A stretch of 64,000 nt of DNA. Source: Lachnospiraceae bacterium (GTDB taxonomy: Bacteria; Bacillota; Clostridia; Lachnospirales; Lachnospiraceae). Numbering within the stretch: position 1 is the stretch's first letter; each line of letters opens with the position of its first letter. Below, piece by piece: positions 1-7,316 of this stretch. The stretch covers positions 62,001 to 126,000 of the forward strand of contig JAFQBM010000028.1 of NCBI GenBank assembly GCA_017399685.1, given 5' to 3'. The position numbers and the translations under genes were made by a program. The notes beneath the pieces are model-generated. The model was given only the letters and a program-made list of their open reading frames with translations, was not told the origin of the DNA and searched no databases.

Positions 1-621
1 TTCCGTATAGGCTAGCTGCCATAATAAAAAGTTGGATAATCTTTGTTCACCACTGGTTCGAATCATTAAATCAGGTTCTGGCATTCCTTTTGTGTCAAGA
101 TATTCGCCAAAACTTTCTTCATTAAAATCTTCAATCTTGAATTTATCCTCTTTTGCATCCTGCATTGCCTTTCTCATGGCACGAATCATTTCATCCCTTG
201 CACCATAATTAATGGCAATGGTTAAATTCAAGCCGGTATTTTTCTTTGAAACCTCATCCAGTTCCATAATAGCATCCCTGATATCTTTATCTAACCTGTT
301 GATTTCCCCAATCACACGGATCCGCATATTATTCTTATTGGCTTTTTTCACACAATCCTTTAAATAATTACGGAGCAGTTTCATTAATGCACTAACTTCC
401 TCTTCTGGTCGTTTCCAGTTTTCCGTAGAAAAAGCATACACTGTAATATACTTAATGCCTAATTCATCTGCTGCCTTACACACTTTTTCTAAATTTTCAC
501 TACCCTTTACATGCCCATAATTTCTAGGCATATTTTTCTTCTTCGCCCATCTTCCATTTCCATCTAAAATAATGGCAACATGCTCCGGAATTAGGTAGTT
601 TTCATTTTTATCATTCTTCAT
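1..621 (-). CDS. uppS: Isoprenyl transferase (undecaprenyl diphosphate synthase), 3' end cut by window
   Basis: Adds isopentenyl units in cis to farnesyl diphosphate to make the C55 carrier lipid for peptidoglycan and wall polymers; it acts at the cytoplasmic membrane. The 207 visible codons include the family P-loop-like motif DGNGRW at residues 20-25, then SENLEKV and the FSTENW segment. Near the visible end, PDLMIRTSGEQRLSNF is the conserved substrate-binding block. Family length is about 230-250 residues, so roughly 30-40 C-terminal residues lie outside the window. The ATG at 621 has AAAGG about 11 bases upstream. It follows frr on the same strand, the usual pyrH-frr-uppS order. Confidence 0.95.
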   Translation of the reverse strand, partial: MKNDKNENYLIPEHVAIILDGNGRWAKKKNMPRNYGHVKGSENLEKVCKAADELGIKYITVYAFSTENWKRPEEEVSALMKLLRNYLKDCVKKANKNNMRIRVIGEINRLDKDIRDAIMELDEVSKKNTGLNLTIAINYGARDEMIRAMRKAMQDAKEDKFKIEDFNEESFGEYLDTKGMPEPDLMIRTSGEQRLSNFLLWQLAYTE

Positions 622-709
622 AGTCTGCACCAAGCCTTTCAAGCCATATATGGGAAAAAGGCGAACAACTATACTTATGCCCGCCTTTAAAATACAATCC
701 TTAAAAATT

Positions 710-732
710 AACAGTTTTTTGATTAAACTGTT
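710..732 (-). terminator. Weak hairpin at the frr stop codon
   Basis: AACAGTTT (710-717) and AAACTGTT (725-732) form a perfect 8-bp stem with a 7-base loop that overlaps the end of frr. On the minus strand only a short AATTTTTAA tract follows. It is AT-rich and weak, so it may only attenuate between frr and uppS or may protect the mRNA 3' end. Confidence 0.3.
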
Positions 733-1268
733 AAAATTTCCTTTGATTTCACATCAATTGCCTTATCAATTTCGGCAATGTATTTATCTGTCAACTTCTG
801 AACCTTATCTTCCAAGTTCTTTAATTCATCTTCAGAAATTTCATTTGCCTTGTTTTGCTTCTTAAATGCATCATTGGCATCACGTCTGATATTACGGATG
901 GCAACCTTAGCAGCCTCTCCCTTTTTCTTAACGTCTTTTACAAGTTCCTTACGACGTTCTTCTGTTAATTCAGGGAAATTAATACGAACTGCTTTACCGT
1001 CATTATTTGGCATAACACCTAAATCAGAATTAATGATCGCTTTTTCAATTTCTTTTACTAAAGATGCTTCCCAAGGAGTAATTAAGATACTTCTTGCTTC
1101 CGGAACGGATACATTTGCAACCTGCTGAATTGGAGTAGGTGTTCCATAATAGTCTACTCTTAACTTATCCAAAATATGAGGATTCGCTCTTCCGGCACGA
1201 ATTGCTGAAAATTCAGCAATTAAATTATCCAGTGATTTTTCCATTTTTTCTTCGTATTGTTTTAACAT
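723..1268 (-). CDS. frr: Ribosome recycling factor
   Basis: Splits post-termination ribosomes together with EF-G in the cytoplasm. At 181 residues it is close to the usual 185 and colinear throughout: N-terminal MLKQYEEKMEKSLDNL, the AIRAGRANPHILD block that begins the first long helix, VDYYGTPTPIQQVANV in domain II, and the basic VRINFPELTEERRKELVK region. The ATG at 1268 has AGGAGG followed by a second AAGGA upstream. It lies 21 bases after pyrH on the same strand, so the two are almost certainly cotranscribed. Confidence 0.97.
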   Translation of the reverse strand: MLKQYEEKMEKSLDNLIAEFSAIRAGRANPHILDKLRVDYYGTPTPIQQVANVSVPEARSILITPWEASLVKEIEKAIINSDLGVMPNNDGKAVRINFPELTEERRKELVKDVKKKGEAAKVAIRNIRRDANDAFKKQNKANEISEDELKNLEDKVQKLTDKYIAEIDKAIDVKSKEILTV

Positions 1269-1289
1269 AATTCCTTTTCCTCCTAATAA

Positions 1290-1991
1290 TTAAACTTCCA
1301 CAATCGTACCTGTAATCTGGTTATTTACAGTATGTACAATGCTGTCTTCTTCATTTAAACCAAAAATAATCATCGGCATTTTATTGTCCATACTTAAAAC
1401 GGCAGCAGCCAAATCCATAATTCCAAGTTTCTTATCTACGATTTCTTTTACGCTGATTCTATCATACTTTTTCGCATTTGGATTCGTCTTAGGATCACTG
1501 TCATAAACACCATCCACAGCTCTTGCTGCAAGTACAACATCCGCTTCAATTTCAATGGCACGAAGAACCGTAGCCATATCCGTTGAAAAATAAGGATGAC
1601 CAATGCCACCGGCAAAGAATACTACCTTATTCTGATTTAAATCCTTTACTGCTTCATCCTTAGAAAATAACTTCGTCATGGAGCCACAAGAAAATGGTGT
1701 ATAAACATTGGTATCAATTCCAACGGTTCTAAAAATCTCAGACACATAAATACAATTCATTACCGTAGCAAGCATACCAATCTGGTCTGCCTTGGTGCGG
1801 TCGATTTTTTCACTGGTTCTTCCTCTCCAGAAGTTACCACCACCGATTACAATTCCTACCTGAACACCCTGCTCCAACACTTTTTTTACCTGAAGTGCCA
1901 CTTTGGTAACCGTAGGTTCATCAAAACCTGTCTTTTTATCTCCAGCTAATGCCTCTCCGCTTAGCTTTAATAAAATTCGTTTCATCTCCAT
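1290..1991 (-). CDS. pyrH: Uridylate (UMP) kinase
   Basis: Phosphorylates UMP to UDP in pyrimidine nucleotide synthesis; the family is hexameric and cytosolic. Visible family features are KRILLKLSGEAL at the N-terminus, the nucleotide-binding VIGGGNFWRGR, and DQIGMLATVMN. I place the start at ATG 1991 (233 residues). Upstream in-frame codons to 2081 would add a hydrophobic stretch, but they cross a clear promoter at 2029-2057, and AGGAG sits about 10 bases before ATG 1991. The gene begins a pyrH-frr-uppS unit. tsf, normally its immediate upstream neighbour in Firmicutes, is about 41.6 kb away here. Confidence 0.95.
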   Translation of the reverse strand: MEMKRILLKLSGEALAGDKKTGFDEPTVTKVALQVKKVLEQGVQVGIVIGGGNFWRGRTSEKIDRTKADQIGMLATVMNCIYVSEIFRTVGIDTNVYTPFSCGSMTKLFSKDEAVKDLNQNKVVFFAGGIGHPYFSTDMATVLRAIEIEADVVLAARAVDGVYDSDPKTNPNAKKYDRISVKEIVDKKLGIMDLAAAVLSMDNKMPMIIFGLNEEDSIVHTVNNQITGTIVEV

Positions 1992-2028
1992 TATAAAACA
2001 TCTCCTATTCGTATACTCATACGTTATC

Positions 2029-2057
2029 AGTATAACAAAAATCAATAAAACATACAA
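2029..2057 (-). promoter_or_regulatory. Sigma-A-type promoter of pyrH-frr-uppS
   Basis: Read on the minus strand, TTGTAT (2052-2057) and TATACT (2029-2034) are separated by exactly 17 bases. The expected start site near 2022 leaves a leader of about 30 bases before the pyrH ATG at 1991. This agrees with pyrH not being read through from tsf. Confidence 0.6.
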
Positions 2058-2101
2058 TCTTTTTTTATTTTTGTTATTCATAAATTTATTTCATTTCTGA
2101 T

Positions 2102-2130
2102 GCATAAAAAAAAACGTCTGAAACATACTA
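2102..2130 (+). promoter_or_regulatory. Sporulation-sigma-type promoter for the coat-F-like pair
   Basis: GCATA (2102-2106) and CATACTA (2124-2130) are separated by 17 bases. This resembles sigma-G promoters (GHATR, N17-18, CATNNTA) and also shares the CATAC core of sigma-E promoters. No sigma-A-like pair was seen between it and the start codon at 2165. The match fits the spore-coat-like genes that follow. Confidence 0.45.
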
Positions 2131-2164
2131 CAAAGGTAAATGATATTGTAAAGGAGACAAGATT

Positions 2165-2347
2165 ATGACACAGTTAAATCAAATGGAAGTTCAAAATTTA
2201 CGTCACTTAATCAATGCACATGAAACAATCTCCCAAAAATGGAGTGAATATGCAAAAGCATGTGAAAGTCAGGAAATAAAAGACTTTTTAAGAAATGGTG
2301 CAGAAAGTGCTGCGAAAACAAAAGATGCTTTTATGAAATATCTATAG
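2165..2347 (+). CDS. Small coat-F-associated protein
   Basis: A 60-residue, all-helical soluble protein (MTQLNQMEVQNLRHLI at the start) with no signal peptide. The pattern NLRHLINAHETI, then KDFLRNGAE, recalls the short ferritin-like proteins encoded beside CotF-type spore coat genes in Clostridia; that family link is from memory. AAGGAG precedes the ATG by 8 bases. It is followed 71 bases later by a CotF-like gene, and both lie behind a sporulation-type promoter. The likely place of action is the developing spore, with unknown molecular function. Confidence 0.7.
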   Translation: MTQLNQMEVQNLRHLINAHETISQKWSEYAKACESQEIKDFLRNGAESAAKTKDAFMKYL

Positions 2348-2380
2348 TTTATGATAATATAATAACAGAAAGGAAAATAC

Positions 2381-2413
2381 ATGGTAGTTTATGAACTTCT
2401 ATGTATATGGTAA
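2381..2413 (+). other. Ten-codon leader ORF before the CotF-like gene
   Basis: ATG at 2381 follows a good AGAAAGGA ribosome site and opens a 10-codon frame that stops with TAA at 2411-2413, six bases before the probable start (2419) of the CotF-like gene. The downstream gene has no good ribosome site of its own, so this could serve translational coupling. Alternatively it marks a frame disturbance in the original 5' end. Confidence 0.3.
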
Positions 2414-2418
2414 AGAAA

Positions 2419-2685
2419 ATGGACGAAAAAACTATGGTATCTGATGCTTTATCAGAAATGAACGCAAGTCTTTTAAGCTACGCTTATTTTATCGAACAGA
2501 CCAGTGACGAAACATTACGTCAAAAAATTATTAATTCCCGTAATGATACTGAAGCAAAACAATATGAATTATATAAAATGGCAAAGAAACATGGTTACTA
2601 CCAGCCGGCAGCTCCTGCCAAGCCGGAAGAAGTTGAAAAAGTAAAGGCAGAGTGCTCCTGCTCAAGTAAAAATCAGACAATCTAG
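2419..2685 (+). CDS. Spore coat protein F-like (coat F domain)
   Basis: A soluble helical protein of 88 residues from ATG 2419. MDEKTMVSDALSEMNAS, then a block of YAYFIEQTSDETLRQKI and NDTEAKQYELYKMAKKHGYY, matches the coat F (ferritin-like) family pattern. The Pro-rich linker and the Cys-rich end (CSCSS) are unusual and may allow cross-linking. In-frame ATGs at 2401 and 2407 are possible starts, but homologues usually begin at MxDKTMV, which favours 2419. The ribosome site is weak; a leader ORF ends just upstream. Probable role: structural coat or spore-core protein. Confidence 0.75.
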   Translation: MDEKTMVSDALSEMNASLLSYAYFIEQTSDETLRQKIINSRNDTEAKQYELYKMAKKHGYYQPAAPAKPEEVEKVKAECSCSSKNQTI

Positions 2686-2776
2686 TAGAATCTATGATAG
2701 GTAACGTGCAGCTTACTGATAGCTTTAAGTTTTATCGATATGCCGGAATCTGCTAAAATCCCTATGACACATTCAA

Positions 2777-2833
2777 GTCCCATGAATATACCATTGAAAA
2801 CGTATTTTACTTTTTTCTGGATGTTCATGGGAC
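2777..2833. repeat. 10-bp perfect inverted repeat
   Basis: GTCCCATGAA (2777-2786) and TTCATGGGAC (2824-2833) are exact inverted copies separated by 37 bases, downstream of the CotF-like gene. No T-run follows on the plus strand, so it is not a standard terminator. It could stabilise the 3' end or be a relic. The rest of 2690-2860 holds nothing I can call a gene. Confidence 0.4.
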
Positions 2834-2858
2834 AAAGATTGATACCATTTTACTCAAT

Positions 2859-2905
2859 ATAAAAAGAAAAAGACGAATAGTAATTTTCATTATTCCACTC
2901 GTCTT
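2859..2905 (-). terminator. Terminator at the end of the cobalamin operon
   Basis: On the minus strand AAGACGA (2899-2905) pairs with TCGTCTT (2870-2876), with further imperfect AT pairing inside. A U-rich tract (TTTTTCTTTTT) follows immediately. It lies 14 bases beyond the stop of the last operon gene, so it marks the probable 3' end of the B12 transcript. Confidence 0.7.
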
Positions 2906-2918
2906 ATACAAAACTTAA

Positions 2919-3161
2919 TTAAACCTTATTCTTTAAAATTTGAATCACTTTATCATAATTGTCCGGATGATGCGGAAAGGTGCAATTCGTACAAACCTTT
3001 ACGTTTTGTCCTTCCTTCTCTATATATCTGGGGTTTCCCGGACAATTCTCTTTATTATATAGAGGACAATAGCAGAACAGACAGTTAAAATCCTCTAATC
3101 CCTTATGGCAGGGAAAATATTTACACTCTTTATTTTCAAAGAAACGATGCGAATTTTCCAT
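2919..3161 (-). CDS. Cysteine-rich small protein of cobalamin operons
   Basis: 80 residues with eight cysteines in the pattern C-x4-C, then CLFCYC, ENCPGNP and CTNC, and several His, suggesting a zinc or Fe-S site. It resembles the Cys-rich small domain family (PF04071 from memory) known mainly from corrinoid gene clusters. It starts directly after the cbiA stop and is the last gene of the operon. Its biochemical role is unknown; metal handling, cobalt delivery or a reductive step are guesses from the cysteine content and context. Confidence 0.75.
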   Translation of the reverse strand: MENSHRFFENKECKYFPCHKGLEDFNCLFCYCPLYNKENCPGNPRYIEKEGQNVKVCTNCTFPHHPDNYDKVIQILKNKV

Positions 3162-4553
3162 TTATGCTGGCTCCTTTCTTTTCTTATATTCCTCTGCGTT
3201 TTTTACAAAACTTTCTACGAAAAAAGGATTTGACGGGTAATAGAGATGCGGAAATCCCAGCCAAAAACTTTCTCCTGCTATCACACAAGGATACTCTCTG
3301 CCTGTAGTTGGCTTTGTAGCAATACAGCTTTCTCCATTATCGGTACTATCATAATAATGAAACTCATGCCCTTTTATAACTTCACCTTCCGGCAAAAAGC
3401 ACCTCTGCTTTTCCTTTATCTCTATATAACCAAACCGTACCAACTTCCCTTTATAGCCACAAGTCTCCGGAACCACTCCAACCATTGCATGACTTACTCC
3501 ATCCTTATCTATAATCGTATCATGCAAATACATAAAACCGCCACACTCTGCCACAATAGGCATTCCCTTCTCAAATGCCTGTTTCATTGCATTACGCATA
3601 CTAACATTCCTACTTAACTCATTTACATACAATTCCGGGTATCCACCTCCAATTAACAGGGCATCGCAATTATCTGGCAGTTTCGTATCATGCAAAGGAG
3701 AAAAATATGTAATCTCTGCCCCCTTTTCCTGTAACATGAGCAAATTATCTTCATAATAAAAACAAAAGACTTCATCCTTTGCAACCGCAATCACAGGTCG
3801 GCCACTTTCTTTATCCTCAAAGCAACTATCTTTGCTCATTTTCTTATGGGTAATCAATACTTCTTTTGCCTGCTCTGCTATATGCTTTATTGCATCCACA
3901 TCTACATTTTTTTCCAGTTCTTCTGAAACAGTTTGCAGTTGCTTTTGAATATCTGCTAACTCATTTGGCATTACAAGACCTAAATGTCTGCTTTCTATCT
4001 GAATCTCTTTCTGTTCTGGAAAATATCCAAACACTCTTACTTTTAATTCATCTTCTATCAACGGTTTTATTATTTCATAATAAGACTTTGACATTTTGTT
4101 TAAAATAATCCCCCGAATAATCCGTTCCTCATCATATGCAAGAAAACCAGCAATCATGGGAATTACGGAACGTCCCATACCTTTCGCATCTATCACTAAT
4201 ACAATGGGTGTTTCTGTTACTTTTGCTAAATGATAGGATGAACCTTCTTCTCTAACTCCTCCAAGCCCATCAAAAAGTCCCATCACACCTTCCATTACCA
4301 CAAAGTCTTTTTCGGTTCTGTTTTTTAGAAAAAGCTCTCTGGTTACATCTTCTCCTGTAAAAAAAGTGTCTAAATTCTTTGAAGGGATACCAATTACCTG
4401 TTCATGGAACATTGGATCAATATAATCCGGTCCGCATTTATAAGAAACTACCTGTTCCCCTCTATTTTTCAGTGCCTTTAGCAAGGCACAGGTAATGGTA
4501 GTTTTGCCACTTCCGCTTTTCGGTGCGGCAATCATAATTCGGTTAAGTTTCAT
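3162..4553 (-). CDS. cbiA: Cobyrinate a,c-diamide synthase
   Basis: ATP- and glutamine-dependent amidation of the a and c carboxylates of (cobalt-)cobyrinate in the cytosol. The N-terminal synthetase domain begins MKLNRIMIAAPKSGSGKTT with its P-loop at residues 9-18. EGVMGLFDG is the characteristic CbiA signature. The C-terminal class I amidotransferase domain has IGGGYPELY and the nucleophile elbow VAECGGFMYL. I prefer ATG 4553 (463 residues), which has GTGAGG six bases upstream. A GTG at 4565 overlaps the previous stop and lies too close to GGAGG. Confidence 0.95.
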   Translation of the reverse strand: MKLNRIMIAAPKSGSGKTTITCALLKALKNRGEQVVSYKCGPDYIDPMFHEQVIGIPSKNLDTFFTGEDVTRELFLKNRTEKDFVVMEGVMGLFDGLGGVREEGSSYHLAKVTETPIVLVIDAKGMGRSVIPMIAGFLAYDEERIIRGIILNKMSKSYYEIIKPLIEDELKVRVFGYFPEQKEIQIESRHLGLVMPNELADIQKQLQTVSEELEKNVDVDAIKHIAEQAKEVLITHKKMSKDSCFEDKESGRPVIAVAKDEVFCFYYEDNLLMLQEKGAEITYFSPLHDTKLPDNCDALLIGGGYPELYVNELSRNVSMRNAMKQAFEKGMPIVAECGGFMYLHDTIIDKDGVSHAMVGVVPETCGYKGKLVRFGYIEIKEKQRCFLPEGEVIKGHEFHYYDSTDNGESCIATKPTTGREYPCVIAGESFWLGFPHLYYPSNPFFVESFVKNAEEYKKRKEPA

Positions 4554-4561
4554 ATCAGACC

Positions 4562-6589
4562 TCACTCCTCCCGAAACTCAAAGGCACAGATCCATACCGG
4601 ATTTTCTGCCTGCATTAAATGATACTTTCCTACTTCTTTCGCCCGGCTGACCTGTATTTGCACAATTTCCTGATTTTCTATTGGGTATAACGTCAGTATC
4701 TCTTTTATTTCACAAATGGTTTCCATGCTGATTGCATTGATAACAACCCGCATATTTGGATTCATTTCATATAATGACTGCAATATCTCTTTTAGATTTC
4801 CTCCATTTCCACCTATGAACGCATGGGAAGCTTTTGGTAATTCCAATAATCCTTCCGGTGCCTTTGCTTCTATCACCGTTACATTCTCGAGCTGAAACTT
4901 TTCCTTATTCTGCTGAATGAGTGATACAGCTTCTTTTTTTTGCTCAATGGCATAGACCTGTATATCCGGTGAAAGTCCTGCCATCTCCATTGCAATAGAT
5001 CCCGTTCCGCTTCCAATATCAAAAACCACCGCACTTTGATACAATTTTAATTTGCAAATACTGACTTCTCTTACTTCTTCCTTTGTCATAGGAACCTTGT
5101 CTCTGATAAATTCTCCATCCGAGACTCCATGTGTTAAACTTTTAGGGGTTACATTTGGATTCTTTACGAAACAAGTATATAACCCTTCTTCTTTTAACTC
5201 CATGCACTCACTTGGTGTTCTTTTTTTAATCTGCTGCTCAGCATAAGACAGTTGATAACCTGTAATAATTTCGCACTCGGTCATTCTTGCTTTTATTAAA
5301 TCTTCTCCTAATCTGTTCACATCTTTCACGCCGGACATAATCATAAATGTTTTTTGCTCGGTTTTGATTCTGCGTGCAAGATTTTGCAATTCTTTTCCGT
5401 GCATACTGTAAATAGCCGCATCCTGATAGCTTTCCCCAATACAGGCCGCCAAAAAGGCTACCGAGGAAATCCCTGGCATGATTTGAACAACTGCTTGTAG
5501 CTGCCCTGCATTTATTTCTTCCTGCAAAGCATGATATAAAGACTGACACCCACTATAAAAACCACTATCCCCGGAAAACAAAACAACCACCTTCAAACTC
5601 TCCATAGGATATTTCTTCTGAACTTCCTGAAGATATGGAATAATCTGTTTCGCTAGATAAAAAGGCTTTTTCTCTATTCTTGGTTTGTAAGACTGAAACA
5701 TTCTTTCTGCTCCAAGCAAAATATCAGCTTCCTTTATCTTCTCCTGAACTTCTTTTGTCAAACTGTTTTTATTCCCCATACCAATTCCGGCAAGACTAAT
5801 TTCCATCTCATTTTTTATTTGTATTTTTTGCTGACAAATTTTTTCTAATTCGTTACATACTTTATGGAAAGAATACCCTGCATCTTCCTCCAGATGCCCA
5901 ATAGCAAATACGGAAATTCCTGTTTTCTTTGCAGCCTCTAGCTTTTCAAAATATCCACCGGATGCACCACTTTGTTTCGTAACCAAGCATGAAATTCCAT
6001 ACTGACGAATCATAGCTTCATTCATCTCGGTTGTAAATGGTCCCTGCATTGCTATAATCTGCTTTCCTTTCATCCCCTGCTCAATGCAAAGTGACAAACT
6101 TTCCATTCCCGGAAGAACTCTTACAAAAAGTCTGCTTTTTACATCCTCAGAAACACAATACTTTTTAAGTTCCTTACTTCCAGTGGTAAGCAGAATATTT
6201 CCCTGCATTTCTTCTAATGCTTTTGCACACGCTTCATTGGTTTCAAAATAAATGACATTTTCCTCTTTCTGGGAAGCCATAAGTTCTCTTTTCAAACGCA
6301 AATACGGAATATTCATCCCTTCCATTGCTGACTTAATATTCTTTGTAACAATGTCTGCATAAGGATGTGTTGCATCCACCACTGCCTCAAATTTGCCATT
6401 CCGGACAAATTCTTTTATTTGTTCTTCATTCATTCTTCCACGATGAACCGTCATAAAAGGATTTTCTTTTAACACAATCTCTCCATATTCCGTTGCAACA
6501 CAAAGTGTATGATAAATTTCAGACACCGCCAGACTCTCAGATAATTTTCTTCCTTCCGTTGTTCCCGCAAATATTAATATCTCTTTCAA
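4562..6589 (-). CDS. Fused CbiJ-CbiE-CbiT: cobalt-precorrin-6A reductase and C5,15-methyltransferase/C12-decarboxylase
   Basis: Three successive corrin-ring enzymes in one 675-residue chain. Residues about 1-255 are CbiJ/CobK (ILIFAGTTEGRKLS, VDATHPYAD), the NADPH-type reductase. Residues about 263-480 are CbiE (ISLAGIGMGNKNSLT, LFSGDSGFYSG), a tetrapyrrole methylase. Residues about 485-675 are CbiT with the SAM motif DIGSGTG at 524-530 and FIGGNGGNL. CbiE-CbiT fusion is common (CobL); the added CbiJ is less common. The start is a TTG at 6589 with GAGG eight bases upstream, overlapping cbiH by 53 bases, so translation is coupled. Confidence 0.93.
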   Translation of the reverse strand: MKEILIFAGTTEGRKLSESLAVSEIYHTLCVATEYGEIVLKENPFMTVHRGRMNEEQIKEFVRNGKFEAVVDATHPYADIVTKNIKSAMEGMNIPYLRLKRELMASQKEENVIYFETNEACAKALEEMQGNILLTTGSKELKKYCVSEDVKSRLFVRVLPGMESLSLCIEQGMKGKQIIAMQGPFTTEMNEAMIRQYGISCLVTKQSGASGGYFEKLEAAKKTGISVFAIGHLEEDAGYSFHKVCNELEKICQQKIQIKNEMEISLAGIGMGNKNSLTKEVQEKIKEADILLGAERMFQSYKPRIEKKPFYLAKQIIPYLQEVQKKYPMESLKVVVLFSGDSGFYSGCQSLYHALQEEINAGQLQAVVQIMPGISSVAFLAACIGESYQDAAIYSMHGKELQNLARRIKTEQKTFMIMSGVKDVNRLGEDLIKARMTECEIITGYQLSYAEQQIKKRTPSECMELKEEGLYTCFVKNPNVTPKSLTHGVSDGEFIRDKVPMTKEEVREVSICKLKLYQSAVVFDIGSGTGSIAMEMAGLSPDIQVYAIEQKKEAVSLIQQNKEKFQLENVTVIEAKAPEGLLELPKASHAFIGGNGGNLKEILQSLYEMNPNMRVVINAISMETICEIKEILTLYPIENQEIVQIQVSRAKEVGKYHLMQAENPVWICAFEFREE

Positions 6590-7316
6590 TTTGATAACCT
6601 CGCTTTGTAATCAGCTTATCCTTTCTGATTTCACTTTCTGCATTTCCAATGAATACTGTAGTAAACATATTTACTTCTCTATCCCTTAATTCCTTCAAGG
6701 TACAGGTTACTGCCTTTGTTCCTTCTCTTCCGATGTTTTCTACATAACCACAAGCTCGTTCCTCTTCCAAATAGCAAAGCAAAATATCACAAGCTCTCTG
6801 TAAATAATCCTTTCTCTTATGACTGGCTGGATTATAAATTGCCATTGCAAAATCTCCTTGGGCGGCTGCAATCAATCTTTTTTCGATTTTCTCCCACGGT
6901 GTCAAAAGATCGCTCAGGCTAATAACACAGAAATCATGATTTAATGGTGCTCCAAGCACTGCTGCTCCACTGCTTGCTGCTGTAATACCCGGAATGACTG
7001 TAAGTTCTATTTCAGGATATTCTTTTCCGATTTTATACATGAGAGATGCCATTCCATAAATTCCAGCATCACCACTGCATATGAAAGCTACTTTTTTCCC
7101 TTTCTCAGCTTCTTTAAAAGCAAGCTGACACCTTTCTGTTTCCTGTCGCATAGGAGTTGACAATAGTTCTTTCTCCTGAAAACGTTCTCCAAGCAATTTT
7201 AAATATACTGTATAACCAATAATTACATCTGCCTGTTCTAATACAGACAGAGCTTCCCCTGTCATCATTTCTTCCTTCCCCGGTCCCATACCAACTACAT
7301 ATATTTTATTTCTCAT
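6537..7316 (-). CDS. cbiH: Cobalt-factor III / precorrin-3B C17-methyltransferase
   Basis: SAM-dependent methylation at C17 with ring contraction. The tetrapyrrole methylase fold is shown by IYVVGMGPGKEEMMTGEA at the N-terminus, FICSGDAGIYGMA and TVIPGITAASSGAAVLGAPLNHDF. NHDFCVISLSDLLTPW is specific to the CobJ/CbiH branch. At 259 residues the length is normal. The ATG at 7316 lies inside the cbiG end (11-base overlap), and the 3' end overlaps the cbiJET start. No CbiG-CbiH fusion is seen here; they are separate but adjacent. Confidence 0.94.
   Translation of the reverse strand: MRNKIYVVGMGPGKEEMMTGEALSVLEQADVIIGYTVYLKLLGERFQEKELLSTPMRQETERCQLAFKEAEKGKKVAFICSGDAGIYGMASLMYKIGKEYPEIELTVIPGITAASSGAAVLGAPLNHDFCVISLSDLLTPWEKIEKRLIAAAQGDFAMAIYNPASHKRKDYLQRACDILLCYLEEERACGYVENIGREGTKAVTCTLKELRDREVNMFTTVFIGNAESEIRKDKLITKRGYQIERDINICGNNGRKKII

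Noticed and set aside
1992..2081. N-terminal extension of pyrH
   Set aside because: It would cross the promoter at 2029-2057, adds a hydrophobic segment alien to UMP kinases, and a good ribosome site precedes ATG 1991.
2694..2910. Plus-strand frame after the CotF-like gene with one stop (reads FKFYRYAGIC, then NPYDTFKSHEYTIENVFYFF)
   Set aside because: Short, interrupted, no ribosome site or recognised family; overlaps an inverted repeat and the minus-strand terminator, so chance is more likely.
5238..5549. 103-residue minus-strand ORF within the cbiJET gene
   Set aside because: Out-of-frame shadow of the CbiE domain with Cys/Arg-rich composition typical of noncoding frames.
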